A stretch of 64,000 nt of DNA from Streptomyces sp. WM4235 (lineage in GTDB: Bacteria; Actinomycetota; Actinomycetes; Streptomycetales; Streptomycetaceae), in the NCBI RefSeq assembly GCF_001279725.1, contig NZ_LGDE01000001.1:124001-188000 (forward strand). Reading direction: 5' to 3'. The notes under the pieces were generated by a model. That model did no database searches. It had not been told where the DNA came from and saw only the letters and a program-made list of their open reading frames with translations. Numbering within the stretch: position 1 is the stretch's first letter; every line of letters starts with the position of its first letter. Below, piece by piece: positions 1 to 10,606 of the stretch. Both the position numbers and the translations under genes were made by a program.

Positions 1-19
1 GCTTCGAGGGGTGGAGAAG

Positions 20-95
20 TGGTGCCCCCGGCAGGACTCGAACCTGCGGCCAAGTGCTTAGAAGGCACCTGCTCTATCCGCTGAGCTACGGGGGC
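20..95 (-). tRNA. tRNA-Arg (anticodon TCT)
   Basis: Read on the minus strand, the sequence folds as a complete cloverleaf. The acceptor stem GCCCCCG pairs with CGGGGGC, followed by discriminator A and an encoded CCA end (20-22). The D-arm contains AGCTCAGCGG and the T-arm GGTTCGAGTCC. The anticodon loop CCTTCTAAG gives anticodon TCT, which reads AGA, a rare arginine codon in this GC-rich genome. Confidence 0.95.
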
Positions 96-419
96 CGAAA
101 GGTGGCCGTGGTGGCCTGGAGGCCCAAGGTGTGGGTGGGACGGTGGGCCTTGCCGGGTCAAGGATAGGGCTCCAGTCACCTTGTCCCGGTTGCTTCACCC
201 GCGTGCCACGATGTGGAGGTTCGGTGAAGCGGTCCCGATAATCGCAGGCAGGTGCGATTTTCGCACCGCTTTTGCGCCGCGACGCCCCGGGTGTTGTGCA
301 CTCGTTATGCCTGCGTCCCGCTCGTCCGCCGTGTCCCGGGATGTCTCTCCGGGGTGGCGGTCGGCGCGCAGAGGGCGTATAAGCTTCAAAAATGGTCCTA
401 AATTGGGCATTCTTCGCAT
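96..419. other. intergenic region with divergent promoters
   Basis: No gene is seen in these 324 bases, which lie between the minus-strand tRNA and the plus-strand GTPase gene. They must hold both promoters. The segment 370-410 is unusually AT-rich for this genome. TAAATT at 399-404 is a possible -10 element for the plus-strand gene, but I see no convincing -35. Short ORFs on both strands here have no ribosome binding site. Confidence 0.5.
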
Positions 420-2033
420 GTGGTGACCTTGGATGTTCGGCCTCAGCTGCTCGATGCCCTGTCCGCCCTGCGCGACCGGGTGGCGTCCGTGCGTCTGCCG
501 CTGCCCCTGCCCGGCGCTCCGCGCGCCCGCCAGACCAGAGCCGAGCTGCTCGCGCAGCTCGACGACTACCTCGTTCCCCGGCTGAAGGCGCCGGAGGCGC
601 CGCTGCTCGCCGTCGTCGGCGGGTCCACCGGGGCCGGCAAGTCCACCCTCGTCAACTCCCTCGTGGGGAGGCAGGTCAGCGAAGCCGGGGTGTTGCGTCC
701 CACGACACGAACCCCGGTGCTTGTCTGCCATCCGGATGATCATCACTGGTTCGCCGGTATGCGCGTCCTGCCCGATCTGATCCGGGTCTGGGTGCCCCAC
801 GAGGAGGACGAGTCCCCTCCCGCGACCAGGAAGCCCCCCCGCGGGAACACCCATGCCACCCGCGAACTGAGGATCGAGACCGTCTCGAACCTGCCGCGCG
901 GGCTCGCCATCCTCGACGCCCCCGACATCGACTCCCTCGTCGTCGAGAACCGCACCCTCGCCTCCGACCTCATCTGCGCCGCGGACGTCTGGGTGATGGT
1001 CACCACCGCCTCGCGGTACGCCGACGCCGTCCCCTGGCACCTGCTGCGCACCGCCAAGCAGTACAAGGCCACCCTGGTCACGGTGCTCGACCGGGTACCG
1101 CACCAGGTGCTCGCCGACGTCTCCCGGCAGTACGGGGCCCTGCTCACCCGGGCCGGGCTCGGCGACGTGCCCCGGTTCACGGTGCCCGAGCTGCCCGAGT
1201 CCACCGGCGGGGGCGGGTTGCTGCCGGCCAGCGCCGTCGCGCCGCTCTTCGCGTGGCTCAGCCACCACGCCCAGGACCCCGCCGCCCGGCAGTACGCCGT
1301 CGGGCGGACCGCGCTGGGCGCGCTGGACTCCCTCAACCGCCGGATGCCGGAACTCGCCTCCGCGGTGGCCGCCCAGCACGCCGCCGCCGTACGGCTGACA
1401 TCGGCCGTCACGGACGCGTACCGCCGCGAGGGCAAGCGGGTGCGCAACCGGCTAGACAAGGGCGCGGTCCTGGCCGGCGACGCGCTGACCAGATGGCGCG
1501 GCTACCCCCTCGACACCAGCGCGGACGAACTTCTCGACTCCCTCGCCGAGTCGCTCGCCGCGCTGCTCCAGTGCGCCGTGGCCGCCGCCGACGAGCGGAT
1601 CGCGGAGGCCTGGCGGCGCGAACCGGCGGCAGGCGCGGTCTCGCTGCCGGCGCCCGACCGTGAGGCGGCGGAACGTATCGGCATGGCCGTACGGCGCTGG
1701 CGGCGCGTCCTGGAGGAACTCGCCGAGGAGGAGGTCGCACGGCTCGACAAGCAGCCCGCGCCCGACCCCGACGGCGTCGCGGCCCTGTTGGTCGCCGCCC
1801 TCCTCGGCGGCAAGCGGGCCCGCCCGGCGGGCGAGAAGCTCGCCGAGCGGATCGGCGTACAGGCCGCCGTACGGCTGCGGGACCGCGGCGGCGAACTGGT
1901 CGGCGAACACCTGGACCAGGTGTTGCGTGCCGAACGCGACCGCCGCCTCGCCCCCCTGGAAGCCCTCGAAGTGACCCCGGAACCACAGGCCGAGCTGATC
2001 GCCGCGTTGTCCGTACTGCAGAAGGAGAGGTGA
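420..2033 (+). CDS. P-loop GTPase-like protein (first of a pair)
   Basis: Predicted cytoplasmic nucleotide-binding protein of 537 aa from the broad YfjP/dynamin-like GTPase group. Walker A is [10 protein letters not shown] (residues 67-76) and DAPDIDS near residue 166 resembles the G3 switch. The usual G4 NKxD is not visible; the matching strand has LDRV near residue 223, so guanine specificity is uncertain. After about residue 290 the protein is long, charged and helical, with no membrane segment. The GTG at 420 is followed by a second GTG at 423. Neither has a Shine-Dalgarno, so the start is approximate. The next gene begins 4 bases after this stop and encodes a membrane-anchored relative, suggesting the two act together. 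The cellular role is unknown to me. Confidence 0.75.
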   Translation: MVTLDVRPQLLDALSALRDRVASVRLPLPLPGAPRARQTRAELLAQLDDYLVPRLKAPEAPLLAVVGGSTGAGKSTLVNSLVGRQVSEAGVLRPTTRTPVLVCHPDDHHWFAGMRVLPDLIRVWVPHEEDESPPATRKPPRGNTHATRELRIETVSNLPRGLAILDAPDIDSLVVENRTLASDLICAADVWVMVTTASRYADAVPWHLLRTAKQYKATLVTVLDRVPHQVLADVSRQYGALLTRAGLGDVPRFTVPELPESTGGGGLLPASAVAPLFAWLSHHAQDPAARQYAVGRTALGALDSLNRRMPELASAVAAQHAAAVRLTSAVTDAYRREGKRVRNRLDKGAVLAGDALTRWRGYPLDTSADELLDSLAESLAALLQCAVAAADERIAEAWRREPAAGAVSLPAPDREAAERIGMAVRRWRRVLEELAEEEVARLDKQPAPDPDGVAALLVAALLGGKRARPAGEKLAERIGVQAAVRLRDRGGELVGEHLDQVLRAERDRRLAPLEALEVTPEPQAELIAALSVLQKER

Positions 2034-2037
2034 CACG

Positions 2038-3864
2038 GTGACCGCCTTGACCGACCGCACCGACGACCGCTGGGACGACGGACTCATCGCGCGCTCGCGC
2101 CCCCGGGTCGCCGACGACGACTGGCCCGGGATCGACAACGAGGAGGGCGACGACGCGCTCGTACGGGCCGTCTCCGGCGCCGGCAGCGACGGCGGCAAGG
2201 TGCCCGCGCCCCCGCTCAGCCCCGAGGCGCGGGCCCTGCGCACCCGACTCGAAGCACTGCGCCAGCTCATCGGACTGTCCAGGACCCGGATCCTCGACGG
2301 CAAGACCCTCGTCGAAGCCGGCAGGATCCTCGACGAGGCCGCGGCGCGGCGCGGGCTCTCGGCCCAGCACACGGTCGTCGCTATCGCCGGCGCCACCGGA
2401 AGCGGCAAGTCCACCCTCTTCAATTCACTCGCCGGGGTGCAGATCTCCGAGACGGGTCTGCGCCGGCCGACCACGGCGGCGCCGATCGCGTGCAGTTGGT
2501 CGGACGGCGCGGCGGGCCTGCTGGACCGGCTGGAGATCCCCGGCCGGCTGCGACGCAGGCCGCGTGAGACCTCGGAGGCCGAGGCGCTGCGGGGGATGGT
2601 CCTCGTGGACCTGCCGGACCTGGACTCGGCCGTCGGCGCCCACCGGGACCACGTGGACCGGGTGCTGGCGCTGGTCGACGCGGTGGTGTGGGTGGTGGAC
2701 CCGGAGAAGTACGCCGACGCCGTCCTCCACGAGAAGTACCTGCGCCCGCTGGCCGGGCACGCCGAGGTGACGTTCGTCGTGCTGAACCAGGTGGACCGGC
2801 TGCCCGGCGAGTCGGCCGACCTCGTCCTCGACGACCTGCGACGACTGCTGGACGACGACGGGATCGCCCTGGGGGAACACGGCGAACCCGGGGCGACCGT
2901 CCTCGGACTCTCCGCCCTGACGGGTGAAGGGGTCGGGGAACTGCGGGAGCTGCTCGGACAGTTCACCCAGGAGAAGGGCGCGGCCACCCGGCGGATCTCC
3001 GCCGACGTCGACCGGGCCGCGCTGCGCCTCAGGCCGCTGTACGTCGCCGACGGGCACCCCGGGCCCGAGATCGGGGAGGTGGCGCGCGCCGAGTTCGAGG
3101 ACCGGCTCGCCGAGGCCGTCGGCGCGTACGCGGCCGGTCTCGCCGCCGAACGGGCCTGGCGGCGCAACGCCGGCAAGGCCTGCGGGACGCCGTGGCTGCG
3201 GCTGTGGCGCTGGTACGAGAGCCGGCGCGCCCCGCGCTCCCTGGCGGGTCTGGCCGCCCTCGCCGCGATCGGACGGACCCCGACGGCGACCGAGTTCCCC
3301 GTCGAGGAGGAGGTCACCGCCCGCCAGCGGGTGGAGCAGGCCGTACGGACGGTCGCGGACGAGGCGGTCATCGGACTGCCCGATCCCTGGGCCCAGGCGG
3401 TCCGCGAGACCGCGGTGCGCGGCGCCGACCGGCTGCCGGAGGCACTGGACGAGATCGCGGTGACCGTGGGCACGGCGGTCGCCGTGCCCCACGTCAAACC
3501 GCCGCGCCCCGGCTGGTGGCCCGTCGCGGTGCTGGCCCAGGCCGCGATGACCCTGCTCCAGATCTACGGCGGCCTGTGGCTGGTCGGGCAGATCGCCGGG
3601 GTGCTGCCACCGCACCTGATGCCGCCGGTGCTGCTGATGGCGGCGGGCATCGTCGGCGGGCCGCTGGTCGAATGGGCCTGCTCGATCGCCGCCCGGGGCC
3701 CGGCCCGCAGGTACGGCCAGGACGCGGAACGCCGGTTGCGACAGGCGGCGGCAGGGTGCGGGCGAGCCCGGGTGCTGGAGCCCGTCGCGGCCGAGCTGCT
3801 GCGCTACCGGGAGGTGCGCGAGCAGTACGCGACGGTGGCGAGGTTTTCCACAACCCGTCAGTAG
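2038..3864 (+). CDS. membrane-anchored P-loop GTPase (second of a pair)
   Basis: A 608-aa GTPase-like protein with Walker A GATGSGKST (118-126), a G3-like DLPDLDS (from about 191) and a G4-like NQVD (250-253), so the G-domain is more complete than in the upstream partner. An acidic segment (about 26-40) precedes the domain. Two hydrophobic segments near residues 493-521 and 530-548 should anchor the C-terminal part in the membrane, leaving the G-domain in the cytoplasm. GTG start; GGAGAG at the end of the preceding gene serves as ribosome binding site, so translation is probably coupled. The soluble-plus-anchored arrangement recalls bacterial dynamin-like pairs. That is inference from layout, and no membrane-remodelling function is shown. 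Confidence 0.78.
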   Translation: MTALTDRTDDRWDDGLIARSRPRVADDDWPGIDNEEGDDALVRAVSGAGSDGGKVPAPPLSPEARALRTRLEALRQLIGLSRTRILDGKTLVEAGRILDEAAARRGLSAQHTVVAIAGATGSGKSTLFNSLAGVQISETGLRRPTTAAPIACSWSDGAAGLLDRLEIPGRLRRRPRETSEAEALRGMVLVDLPDLDSAVGAHRDHVDRVLALVDAVVWVVDPEKYADAVLHEKYLRPLAGHAEVTFVVLNQVDRLPGESADLVLDDLRRLLDDDGIALGEHGEPGATVLGLSALTGEGVGELRELLGQFTQEKGAATRRISADVDRAALRLRPLYVADGHPGPEIGEVARAEFEDRLAEAVGAYAAGLAAERAWRRNAGKACGTPWLRLWRWYESRRAPRSLAGLAALAAIGRTPTATEFPVEEEVTARQRVEQAVRTVADEAVIGLPDPWAQAVRETAVRGADRLPEALDEIAVTVGTAVAVPHVKPPRPGWWPVAVLAQAAMTLLQIYGGLWLVGQIAGVLPPHLMPPVLLMAAGIVGGPLVEWACSIAARGPARRYGQDAERRLRQAAAGCGRARVLEPVAAELLRYREVREQYATVARFSTTRQ

Positions 3865-3962
3865 TCCACAGGCCGGAGCGGGATCCGGGTCGCCGGGCCA
3901 GCATGGTCACACCTCGTGCGGACGGTCCGCACGGGTGTGGCACGCGGGGGAGGGCGACCGGG

Positions 3963-4370
3963 ATGAACGACACCCTGGTGACGCTGGTGGGACACGTGGC
4001 GACGCGGATCGACTTCAAGGAGACGCCGACCGGCCCGTCGGCGAGGTTCCGATTCGCCGTCACACCGAGGTACTTCGACCGGCGCACGGACACCTGGTCC
4101 GACGGCTCGACCAGCTTCTTCACCATCTGGGCACGACGGACCCTCGCGTTGAACCTGGCGAGTTCCGTGTCCGTCGGCGAACCCCTCGTGGTGCACGGAA
4201 GGCTGCGGGTCCGAGACGATCCGCCCGACGGTGAAGGGGCGCGGTGGTTCTCCGCGGACATCGAGGCCGTCGTCATCGGACACGACCTCAATCGGGGGAC
4301 GGCCGCCTTCCGGCGCGTGGTCAAAACGGACACCCCGCTGATGGCGCCTCAGAAGGCGGCGGTGGTCTGA
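3963..4370 (+). CDS. ssbB: single-stranded DNA-binding protein SsbB
   Basis: A 135-aa protein made of one OB-fold of the bacterial SSB family. It begins MNDTLVTLVGHVA and has the aromatic FRFAVTPRYFDR and FFTIWARR strands that stack on single-stranded DNA. It ends soon after the fold and lacks the acidic C-terminal tail with a terminal Phe that replicative SSB uses to recruit repair proteins. Streptomyces encode two SSBs. The tail-less SsbB is known to support chromosome segregation during sporulation, and I assign this one there by sequence and tail loss. ATG start, with a purine-rich GGGGGAGGG upstream. It follows the GTPase pair with a 98-base gap. Confidence 0.82.
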   Translation: MNDTLVTLVGHVATRIDFKETPTGPSARFRFAVTPRYFDRRTDTWSDGSTSFFTIWARRTLALNLASSVSVGEPLVVHGRLRVRDDPPDGEGARWFSADIEAVVIGHDLNRGTAAFRRVVKTDTPLMAPQKAAVV

Positions 4371-4453
4371 GTGTTCGAGGCGGTTAGGATTCCCCGGTAC
4401 TCACGGGCACCCGGGTCCTCGGCACCCGGGTCCTCGGCCCGAAGGGGAAGACT

Positions 4454-5707
4454 GTGTCGATCGCTGTTCCCGCATCCTCCGTTCCCGATCCCGCCCTCGC
4501 CGCGCCCGTCATCGGCCCGGCCGCCGTTCCCGGACGGGGCTCCGCACGCCGGTCGTTGGCGGCGGTGGCGCTGTTGGCCGCGGCCCTGGCCGCCACGCCC
4601 GGCGCCGCGGTGGCGGCGGACTCCGAGCCCACTCCGGGTCGGGCCCCGGAGGGTGCGAGCGCCGTGCTGGACGGCCTGAAGACCTACGGGCAGGCCGTCC
4701 TGCGCACCGGCGACGGAGCCGTACGGCAGGTCCCGGCCGGACTGCACGAGATGCGCGTGGACGGCGGCGGCATGCTCCAGACCTACGGGGTCGGCGTCGC
4801 GGGCTACGCGCAGCCCGAGGCCCGGTACACCGAGAGCGGCTGGAACGGCAGCCCCCTCGAAGGCAAGGACGGCGCGGGCCGGATCCGCTGGGTGCTGGAG
4901 CACTCCTACCCGCAGCTCAACGACCTGGCGGAGCTCTCCAAGACGGCCGGCGCCGCCCCCCTCACCGCGGAGAGCGCCGCCGCCGGAACACAGGTGGCGA
5001 TCTGGCGGCTGGCGGACGGGGCGCAGGTGGAAGCCTCCGACCCGGCGGCGGAACAACTCGCCGACTACCTCCAGCGGGAGGCGGGCCGGATGGCGGAACC
5101 GCCGCCCTCGTTGGCACTGGACCCCGGCGAGGTGTCGGGTCCGGTGACGGGGGCCGTCGGCAGCCGGCTCGGCCCGGTCACGGTGCGCACCGGCGCCCAG
5201 AGCGTGACGGTCACCCCCGACGCGGCGGCGATGGCCATGGGCGTGCGGGTGGTCGACGAGCAGGGGCGGCCGTTGACCGCCGCCGCCGACGGCACCCGGC
5301 TGTACTTCGAGGTGCCGCCGGGCACGGCGGAGGGGCTCGCCTCGGTCGTCGTGCAGGGCTCCACCAAGGTTCCCGTCGGACGGCTCTTCGCCAACGGCGT
5401 CCCGAACCAGGCGCAGATCGTGGCGGGCTCCAGCGAATCCGCGACCACCGCCACCGCGACGGCGCTCTGGCCCGCGCCCGAACCGGTACCGATGGGCGCC
5501 GTGTCCGGTACGGCCGTACCGTCGGCCGGCTCCGAGCCCACCACCGAGAGCGAGGACTCCCCGGCCGGCGAACGCCTCGCGACCAGTGGCAGCTCGGCGG
5601 CCACCCCGGTGATCGCCTCCCTCGCGGTGGGCCTGGTGGTGCTGGGCGGCATGGTCGTCCTGCTGCTGCGCAAGCGGCCGCTGGAGGGCGAGCAGGACGA
5701 GGTCTAG
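4454..5707 (+). CDS. sortase-type surface protein with degenerate TQXA thioester domain
   Basis: Predicted secreted, cell-wall-attached protein of 417 aa. Residues 31-55 form a signal peptide ending AAVAA. Residues 70-205 match the TQXA (Cys-Gln thioester) adhesion domain, with TQVAIW at 179-184 holding the conserved Gln180. The C-terminus carries LATSG (375-379), a hydrophobic helix and RKR, the layout of a sortase E (LAxTG) substrate. The thioester Cys is expected just after Tyr111 but is Gly112 (codon GGG at 4787-4789), and no other Cys lies nearby, so the covalent thioester should not form. GTG start with a GAAGGGGAAG ribosome binding site. It could be a non-covalent adhesin or a structural wall protein. 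Confidence 0.82.
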   Translation: MSIAVPASSVPDPALAAPVIGPAAVPGRGSARRSLAAVALLAAALAATPGAAVAADSEPTPGRAPEGASAVLDGLKTYGQAVLRTGDGAVRQVPAGLHEMRVDGGGMLQTYGVGVAGYAQPEARYTESGWNGSPLEGKDGAGRIRWVLEHSYPQLNDLAELSKTAGAAPLTAESAAAGTQVAIWRLADGAQVEASDPAAEQLADYLQREAGRMAEPPPSLALDPGEVSGPVTGAVGSRLGPVTVRTGAQSVTVTPDAAAMAMGVRVVDEQGRPLTAAADGTRLYFEVPPGTAEGLASVVVQGSTKVPVGRLFANGVPNQAQIVAGSSESATTATATALWPAPEPVPMGAVSGTAVPSAGSEPTTESEDSPAGERLATSGSSAATPVIASLAVGLVVLGGMVVLLLRKRPLEGEQDEV

Positions 5708-5861
5708 GGCGCCCCGGGCGGTCGCCTCCCCCGACTCGCCTCGGTCGAACGGGGGCCCGGTCTCGCGCCCCCGACGCGGTCCGAGAGGGGCGCCCGTGCC
5801 CGGTGGCCCGGGTGGCGGGTGGGGTTGGTTCCGGATCCTCGGCGCGGGGTAGGCGCTGACA

Positions 5862-7400
5862 ATGGCTGAACAGGAATTGACCTGGCAGGGGTCGGTCGCG
5901 CGATGGGACCGGCAGTTGTTCGACGCGGTGGCCCGCCGCCATTGGCCCGGGGCCGACCGGGTGCTGCCGAGGTTGGGTCGGGCCGCGAACCACGGCGTCC
6001 TGTGGGGCGGGACCGCCGCCGCGCTCGCCGCCTTCGGCTCCGCCCGGACACGCAAGGCCGCCGTGCGGGGAGTCACCTCCCTCGCGCTGGCCTCGGCGAC
6101 GATCAACACCGTCGGCAAGTGGTCCGTACGACGGCGTCGCCCCGTGCTGGAAGGGGTGCCCGCCACCCGGCAGCTGCGCACCCAGCCGCAGACCACCTCG
6201 TTCCCCTCCGGGCACTCGGCCTCGGCGTTCGCCTTCACCGCCGGGCTGGCGCTGGAGGCGCCGGGGTGGGGGCTCGCGCTGGCCCCGGTCGCCGCGTCGG
6301 TCGCGTTCTCCCGCGTCTACACCGGGGTGCACTACCCGTCCGACGTGGTGGCGGGCGCGGCGCTCGGGGTGGCCGCCGGGCTCCTCGTGCGACGGCTCGC
6401 ACGTGACGTCCAGGAGGCCCGGGTCGTACCGGGCGACGAACGGCCGGACGCCGGGGCGCCCGCGCTGCCGGACGGGGACGGCCTGACGGTCGTGATCAAC
6501 TCCGGTTCGGGTACCGCCGCCTTCGCCGGGCTCGACGTCCTCGAGCGCCGGCTTCCGAAGGCGAAGCTGGTCCAGTGCGAGAGCACCGAGCTGGAGTCGG
6601 AACTGGCCGCGGCGGCCTCCCGGGCCCAGGTGCTCGGCGTCTGCGGCGGCGACGGCACCATCAACGCGGCGGCCACCGCCGCGCTGCGCGCCGGGGTGCC
6701 GCTCGCGGTGTTCCCCGGCGGCACCCTGAACCACTTCGCCCTCGACCTCGGGCTCGCCGGAATCGAGGACACCTGTCGGGCGGTGGCCGACGGGCACGCG
6801 GTGCGTGTCGGTGTCGGACGCTTCACCCCCGGCCCGCGGCGACACTCCGTTCTCGACGAGGGGGCGGAGGACGTCCCCGAGTCCGGTGTCGAGCCCGGGC
6901 GGGAGGAGTCGGGATACTTCCTGAACAACTTCAGCATCGGCGCCTACCCCGAGCTGCTGCGACACCGGCTGCGGTGGGCGCCCCGAATCGGGAGCGGCCC
7001 GGCCGCGCTGCTGGCGGCGTGGCGGGTGCTGCGGGCCGAGCGGCCCGTACGGCTGAGCCTCGCCGGGCGACCGCGCAGCGTCTGGCTGCTGTTCGCGGGC
7101 AACGGGACGTACCACGGCAGCGGCCCCGCACCCAGGCGCCGCGACAACCTCGGCGAGGGCCTCCTCGACGTACGGCTCGTCTTCGGCGGCGGCCGTCCCG
7201 GCCCGCGACTGTTGGCCGCGGCCTTCACCGGGCCCCTCAGCCGTTCCCCGGTCCACACCGCCACCCGCCTGCGGAGCCTGCGGATCTCGGACGTGCCGCC
7301 CGGCACCCCCCTCGCCTACGACGGGGAGTACGCCAAGGCCCCCACCGCCTTCGTGCTCGACGAGCTGCCGGAAGCCCTCACCGTCTACCGCCCGCGCTGA
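5862..7400 (+). CDS. PAP2 phosphatase-diacylglycerol kinase fusion
   Basis: A 512-aa fusion of two lipid enzymes. Residues 1-175 form a PAP2 phosphatase with all three acid phosphatase motifs: K86 to RP93-94, PSGHS from 115, and SR150-151 with H157 and D161. Residues from about 204 form a diacylglycerol/sphingosine kinase-like domain with CGGDGTIN (GGDGT 262-266) and FPGGTLNHFA. Hydrophobic helices in the first half place it at the membrane. It should remove phosphate from a phospholipid or isoprenyl-phosphate and phosphorylate a lipid, but substrates cannot be read from sequence. The fusion recurs in actinobacteria. ATG start with a weak ribosome binding site. Confidence 0.88.
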   Translation: MAEQELTWQGSVARWDRQLFDAVARRHWPGADRVLPRLGRAANHGVLWGGTAAALAAFGSARTRKAAVRGVTSLALASATINTVGKWSVRRRRPVLEGVPATRQLRTQPQTTSFPSGHSASAFAFTAGLALEAPGWGLALAPVAASVAFSRVYTGVHYPSDVVAGAALGVAAGLLVRRLARDVQEARVVPGDERPDAGAPALPDGDGLTVVINSGSGTAAFAGLDVLERRLPKAKLVQCESTELESELAAAASRAQVLGVCGGDGTINAAATAALRAGVPLAVFPGGTLNHFALDLGLAGIEDTCRAVADGHAVRVGVGRFTPGPRRHSVLDEGAEDVPESGVEPGREESGYFLNNFSIGAYPELLRHRLRWAPRIGSGPAALLAAWRVLRAERPVRLSLAGRPRSVWLLFAGNGTYHGSGPAPRRRDNLGEGLLDVRLVFGGGRPGPRLLAAAFTGPLSRSPVHTATRLRSLRISDVPPGTPLAYDGEYAKAPTAFVLDELPEALTVYRPR

Positions 7401-7452
7401 CGCCCCCGGAGCGACGACCGCACCCCCCGGCTCACACCGGCCCCAGCCCACC

Positions 7453-7483
7453 CGCCCCGGCGCCCCACCCATGCGCCGGGGCG
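7453..7483. terminator. hairpin between convergent genes
   Basis: An 11-bp perfect stem (CGCCCCGGCGC with its complement) closes a 9-base loop. It lies between the PAP2-kinase gene (ends 7400) and the convergent minus-strand gene (ends 7588). It has no U-tract, which is usual for Streptomyces terminators. Confidence 0.55.
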
Positions 7484-7587
7484 CGGCCGTGCCCCGGCCG
7501 CATCGGCCCATCGGCCCATCGGCCCGCGCGCCGGCAAGGGATCGCGGGGAAGCGCTCCCGGCGCCCGGATCACGAGCGGGGACTGCC

Positions 7588-8220
7588 TCACCCCGGCTGG
7601 GCCGCCCGTAGGCCGTCGGCGGTGGCGCCGGTGACGGCGGGAGAATCGGGGGCCGTCGGCGAGCTGCCTGCCGGCCGTGAGTCCACTCCCAGGTCGGCCC
7701 GCATCTCACCGCGCATGATCACCCACTGCGCGTTGGCCCGCAGCAGGTCGGTCCGTATCTCCTCGAACGAGTCGTCGGGTGCCGCGTCGCCCTCCTCCAG
7801 GCGCATGATCCGGTCGTAGAGGTGGGCAAGAGTCTGTCCCAGGGCGTCCAGCTCCGCGAGAACGGAATCGGAGGCGACCATCTGGGCCTCGGCGAAGTAC
7901 GCGTGCATCGCGTGACGTGCGTCCTCCAGGGCCGTCCGCTCCTCCGCGGTGTCGCCCCGCTTGTGGACGAGCCAGAGGTACTTCATGAGTTCTATGCGGT
8001 GGCGGCGGTACCCGGAGTTCGCGTTCACGTAACAGTCGCGCCGCTTGCCCAGCTCGACGACTCGCTGCTCGCGGACCCACTGGGCGTCGGCCGCCCGTTC
8101 CTGGCGTTCGTGGCGATCGGATTCGGCGTGTGCGAGCAGCCGCTGCGACACGATGGGGGCGACGAGAGTGCCCGCCACGGCGATGGTCGTGCCGGCGAGC
8201 GCCAGCCAGGCGTTGTCCAC
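7588..8220 (-). CDS. hypothetical membrane-anchored protein
   Basis: A 210-aa protein I do not recognise. Residues 4-25 form one hydrophobic segment, followed by a highly charged helical region (about 30-165, rich in Arg and Glu, probably coiled coil) and a low-complexity Pro/Ala tail. The likely topology is a short N-terminus, one membrane pass and a cytoplasmic helical body. GTG start at 8220 with a good GGAGGAAAC ribosome binding site. It is divergent from ettA across about 236 bases. No enzymatic motif is seen. Confidence 0.7.
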   Translation of the reverse strand: MDNAWLALAGTTIAVAGTLVAPIVSQRLLAHAESDRHERQERAADAQWVREQRVVELGKRRDCYVNANSGYRRHRIELMKYLWLVHKRGDTAEERTALEDARHAMHAYFAEAQMVASDSVLAELDALGQTLAHLYDRIMRLEEGDAAPDDSFEEIRTDLLRANAQWVIMRGEMRADLGVDSRPAGSSPTAPDSPAVTGATADGLRAAQPG

Positions 8221-8456
8221 GTTTCCTCCGAGGGATCGACCCAGAACCTGGCGTCATCCTGCCGGGTGATCGGAAGGCGCGGCTCGCGTTCGCGCCGCCG
8301 TGGCGGGCTCCGACGATCGGCGTCGGCCCCCGCCGGCCGGGCCGCTCCGAGGCGGCCGGGGTCAGGGGGGCCTGACCTACCCATTCGCCCGTAGCTATGG
8401 ACGACTGGCAAGATGGGGTGTATCTGCCCACCCATCGATCTGCCGGACGGTTTCTC

Positions 8457-10121
<1,665 letters not shown>

Positions 10122-10132
10122 GGTCGAGGACC

Positions 10133-10606
10133 ATGGCCAGACACCACTACAGGTGCCCCCTCCGCTGGGCGGACATGGATGCCTTCGGGCACGTCAACAA
10201 CGTCGTCTTCCTCCGCTACCTGGAGGAGGCGCGCATCGACTTCATGTTCCGCCTGGCGCCCGGGGAGGGCAGTGAGTCCTTCACGGGCGGTTCCGTCGTG
10301 GCCCGTCACGAGATCGACTACAAGCTGCCTCTCGTGCACCGGCACGAGCCGGTGCTGATCGAGTCCTGGGTGACCCGGATAGGCGCCGCGTCCCTGACCA
10401 TCCGCTACGAGGTCAAGGACGAGGCGACCGAGTCCACGCCCGAGACGGTCTACGTGCGCGCCGAGACCGTGGTCGTGCCGTACGACCTCGCCGCGGGGCG
10501 GCCCCGCCGCATCACGGCCGAGGAGCGGAGCTTCCTGGAGGAGTACCTGGACGAGCCCCGCGACGCCAAGCGCGCCAAGGGTTCGGAAGGGCGCATCGCG
10601 GCATGA
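10133..10606 (+). CDS. acyl-CoA thioesterase, hotdog fold
   Basis: A 157-aa hotdog-fold thioesterase of the 4-hydroxybenzoyl-CoA thioesterase (YbgC-like) type. Residues 9-30 contain RWADMDAFGHVNN, the family's catalytic Asp and loop, followed by the long helix FLRYLEEARIDF. It should hydrolyse acyl-CoA thioesters in the cytoplasm; the substrate is unknown. ATG start at 10133 with a GAGGTCGAGG ribosome binding site. It follows ettA by 11 bases and overlaps the next gene by an ATGA, so the three are probably one transcript. Confidence 0.88.
   Translation: MARHHYRCPLRWADMDAFGHVNNVVFLRYLEEARIDFMFRLAPGEGSESFTGGSVVARHEIDYKLPLVHRHEPVLIESWVTRIGAASLTIRYEVKDEATESTPETVYVRAETVVVPYDLAAGRPRRITAEERSFLEEYLDEPRDAKRAKGSEGRIAA

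Noticed and set aside
195..1379. Long minus-strand frame opposite the first GTPase gene
   Set aside because: Antisense frame of a clear P-loop gene; no ribosome binding site, domain or normal composition.
7502..7525. Tandem ATCGGCCC repeat
   Set aside because: Three short copies next to a GC-rich hairpin; too small to distinguish from slippage noise.
7588..8220. Toxin-antitoxin or phage-defence assignment for the hypothetical membrane protein
   Set aside because: No recognisable motif or partner gene; a function would be guesswork.
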